A DNA stretch of 7,383 bases from Clostridia bacterium (GTDB lineage Bacteria; Bacillota; Clostridia; Christensenellales; Borkfalkiaceae). Location of the stretch: the NCBI GenBank assembly GCA_029071285.1, contig JAIEAS010000280.1, forward strand, positions 1-7,383, read 5' to 3'. The notes below the pieces were generated by a model, which saw only the letters and a list, made by a program, of their open reading frames with translations, did not search any database and was not told where the DNA came from. Of the stretch, positions 6,197-7,383 are shown one piece after another (within the stretch, counting starts at the first letter, position 1; each line of letters begins with the position of its first letter). The translations under genes were made by a program, and so were the position numbers.

Positions 6197-7383
6197 CAAT
6201 TTCATTTTTATAAGCATTAATATCTTTTATCGCTCGTTCGGCGAGGGCGGCGTAACGCTGCTTTTTGTCGCGTATCTGCTTATCGAGCGGCGGAAGAATT
6301 CCGAAGTTCGCGTTCATAGGCTGGAAGTCTTTGTTGGGCGTTGATATATGCCGCGACAGCGCTCCGCACACCGTGGTTTCGGGCGGAATAACTTCGGGTT
6401 TTCCGCAAAGCTTTGAATATGCGTGAACGGCGGCAAGTATTCCGCTTGCAGCCGATTCAACGTAGCCCTCGACTCCCGTAATCTGTCCCGCAAAAAATAC
6501 TGTCGGGCGGCTTTTCACAGAAAAGTCCGCGTTCAGATTTTCGGGCGAGTTGATATATGTATTTCTGTGCATAACGCCGTAGCGCAAAAACTCCGCGTTT
6601 TTCAATGCGGGAATCAGAGAGAAAACCCTCTTCTGTTCGCCGAATTTAAGGTTGGTCTGAAAACCCACTAAGTTGTACGCCGTGCCGAGCGCGTTTTCCT
6701 TTCTGAGCTGAAGCACCGCGTAAAACTTGTTGCCGTTTTTGTCGCTCAGCCCCACGGGTTTTAACATTGCAAATCTGAGGCTGTCAAAGCCTCTCGCCGC
6801 CATAACCTCCACGGGCATACAGCTTTCAAAAATTTCACCCTTTTCAAAGTCGTGCAAAATCACCCGTTCGGCTGACAGCAGTTCTTTAACAAAGTTTTCG
6901 TACTGCTCTCTGTTCATCGGGCAGTTTATATAGTCGTCGCCGCCCTTGCCGTATCTGTCGCCGTAAAAGCAGTTTTCAAAGTCCAGATTTTCGCGCGAAA
7001 CTATGGGAGCCGAAGCATCGTAAAAATGCAGTCCGCCGCCGCATATCCTCTTTATATCTTCCGCAAGCGCGTCCGCTGTCAGAGGTCCGGTGGCGATAAT
7101 AGCAAGCTCGTCGGGAACGGTTTTAACCTCTCCGCAGACGACGGTAATATTTTTATGCGATTTTATTTTGTCGGTAATAAACTCAGCGAAACCGCCGCGT
7201 TCAACCGCGAGCGCGCCGCCCGCAGGCACTTCGTTCGCGCCGGCGGCAAGCATAGTGAGCGAGCCCAGAGTCCGCATTTCCTCTTTTAAAAGTCCGCAGG
7301 CGTTGCCGTAGACGTCCTTGCTCTTCAAGGAGTTCGAGCAAACCAGCTCGCCGAAATTTTTATCGGTGTGCGCGGGCGTAAAC
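6189..7383 (-). CDS. trmFO: TrmFO, folate/FAD-dependent tRNA m5U54 methyltransferase (5' end cut by window)
   Basis: TrmFO makes 5-methyluridine at position 54 of the tRNA T-loop, using methylenetetrahydrofolate as carbon donor and reduced FAD; it is cytoplasmic. The frame stays open to the window edge. The visible part is 397 residues and begins FTPAHTDKNF, followed by GELVCSNSLKSKD, the conserved block just after the N-terminal FAD-binding segment. The first start-like codon inside, TTG at 7326-7328, is the Leu of SNSLKS and not the true start. From my recollection of the Bacillus subtilis enzyme, catalytic cysteines lie at 53 and 226. Here LVC is visible residue 15 and the cysteine of FESCMPVEV is residue 188. 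The same 38-residue offset fits both and predicts a full length near 435, typical of the family. Near the C-terminus GQITGVEGYVESAASG matches the conserved FAD-site segment. It ends in TAA at 6189-6191, inside an inverted repeat. The missing dinucleotide-binding GxGxxG start should lie beyond 7383. Identification is very secure. Confidence 0.97.
   Translation of the reverse strand, partial: FTPAHTDKNFGELVCSNSLKSKDVYGNACGLLKEEMRTLGSLTMLAAGANEVPAGGALAVERGGFAEFITDKIKSHKNITVVCGEVKTVPDELAIIATGPLTADALAEDIKRICGGGLHFYDASAPIVSRENLDFENCFYGDRYGKGGDDYINCPMNREQYENFVKELLSAERVILHDFEKGEIFESCMPVEVMAARGFDSLRFAMLKPVGLSDKNGNKFYAVLQLRKENALGTAYNLVGFQTNLKFGEQKRVFSLIPALKNAEFLRYGVMHRNTYINSPENLNADFSVKSRPTVFFAGQITGVEGYVESAASGILAAVHAYSKLCGKPEVIPPETTVCGALSRHISTPNKDFQPMNANFGILPPLDKQIRDKKQRYAALAERAIKDINAYKNEIDF

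Noticed and set aside
7326..7328. TTG as the start of the trmFO reading frame
   Set aside because: The frame is open to the window edge, and the codons before it encode PAHTDKNF and GELVCSNS, which are conserved internal TrmFO sequence. TTG is the Leu of SNSLKS.
1..7383. Defence system, prophage, transposon, CRISPR or tRNA
   Set aside because: No spaced direct repeats, transposase, integrase, terminal inverted repeats or cloverleaf were seen, and intergenic space is minimal.

Overview
The window looks like a piece of a chromosome from an anaerobic, Clostridia-like member of the Bacillota, with roughly balanced base composition. Four things point there: a folate/FAD-type TrmFO, an HslV with the Firmicutes-style short propeptide ending in His-Ala before Thr-Thr-Ile, a histidyl-tRNA synthetase with the cysteine-rich insertion I associate with clostridial enzymes, and strong AGGAGG-type ribosome binding sites. 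The genus cannot be read from the sequence. I see no mobile element, CRISPR array, tRNA or rRNA.

All eight genes lie on the minus strand, so transcription runs from high to low coordinates. In that order they are: trmFO (6189-7383, 5' end cut by the window edge); a 249-residue two-helix membrane protein of unknown function (5377-6126); hslV (4836-5375); hslU (3495-4805); a membrane-anchored Sel1/TPR-like repeat protein (2178-3482); a second small two-helix membrane protein (1605-2168); hisS (359-1612); and trxA (33-347). From the 249-residue protein to trxA the genes are separated by 1 to 30 bases or overlap (8 bases at hisS), so these seven are very probably one transcription and translation unit. 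The only sizeable gap is 62 bases after trmFO. It holds an 11-base perfect inverted repeat that covers the trmFO stop codon. No stretch above 300 bases lacks a gene.

The known genes are housekeeping: tRNA T-loop methylation (TrmFO), ATP-dependent proteolysis (HslVU), histidine charging of tRNA (HisS) and thiol-disulfide reduction (TrxA). trmFO followed by hslVU matches the Bacillus-type order topA-trmFO-xerC-hslV-hslU-codY. Here, however, the xerC position holds an unknown membrane protein and the codY position holds the Sel1-repeat protein. By positive-inside reasoning, all three uncharacterised proteins are anchored near their N-termini with their main domains in the cytoplasm, where HslVU works.

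The most interesting point is therefore that HslVU is flanked on both sides by co-transcribed, cytoplasm-facing membrane proteins. One carries a repeat scaffold of a type that binds other proteins. A link to HslVU is a hypothesis only. I found no clear evidence of a wholly new system.
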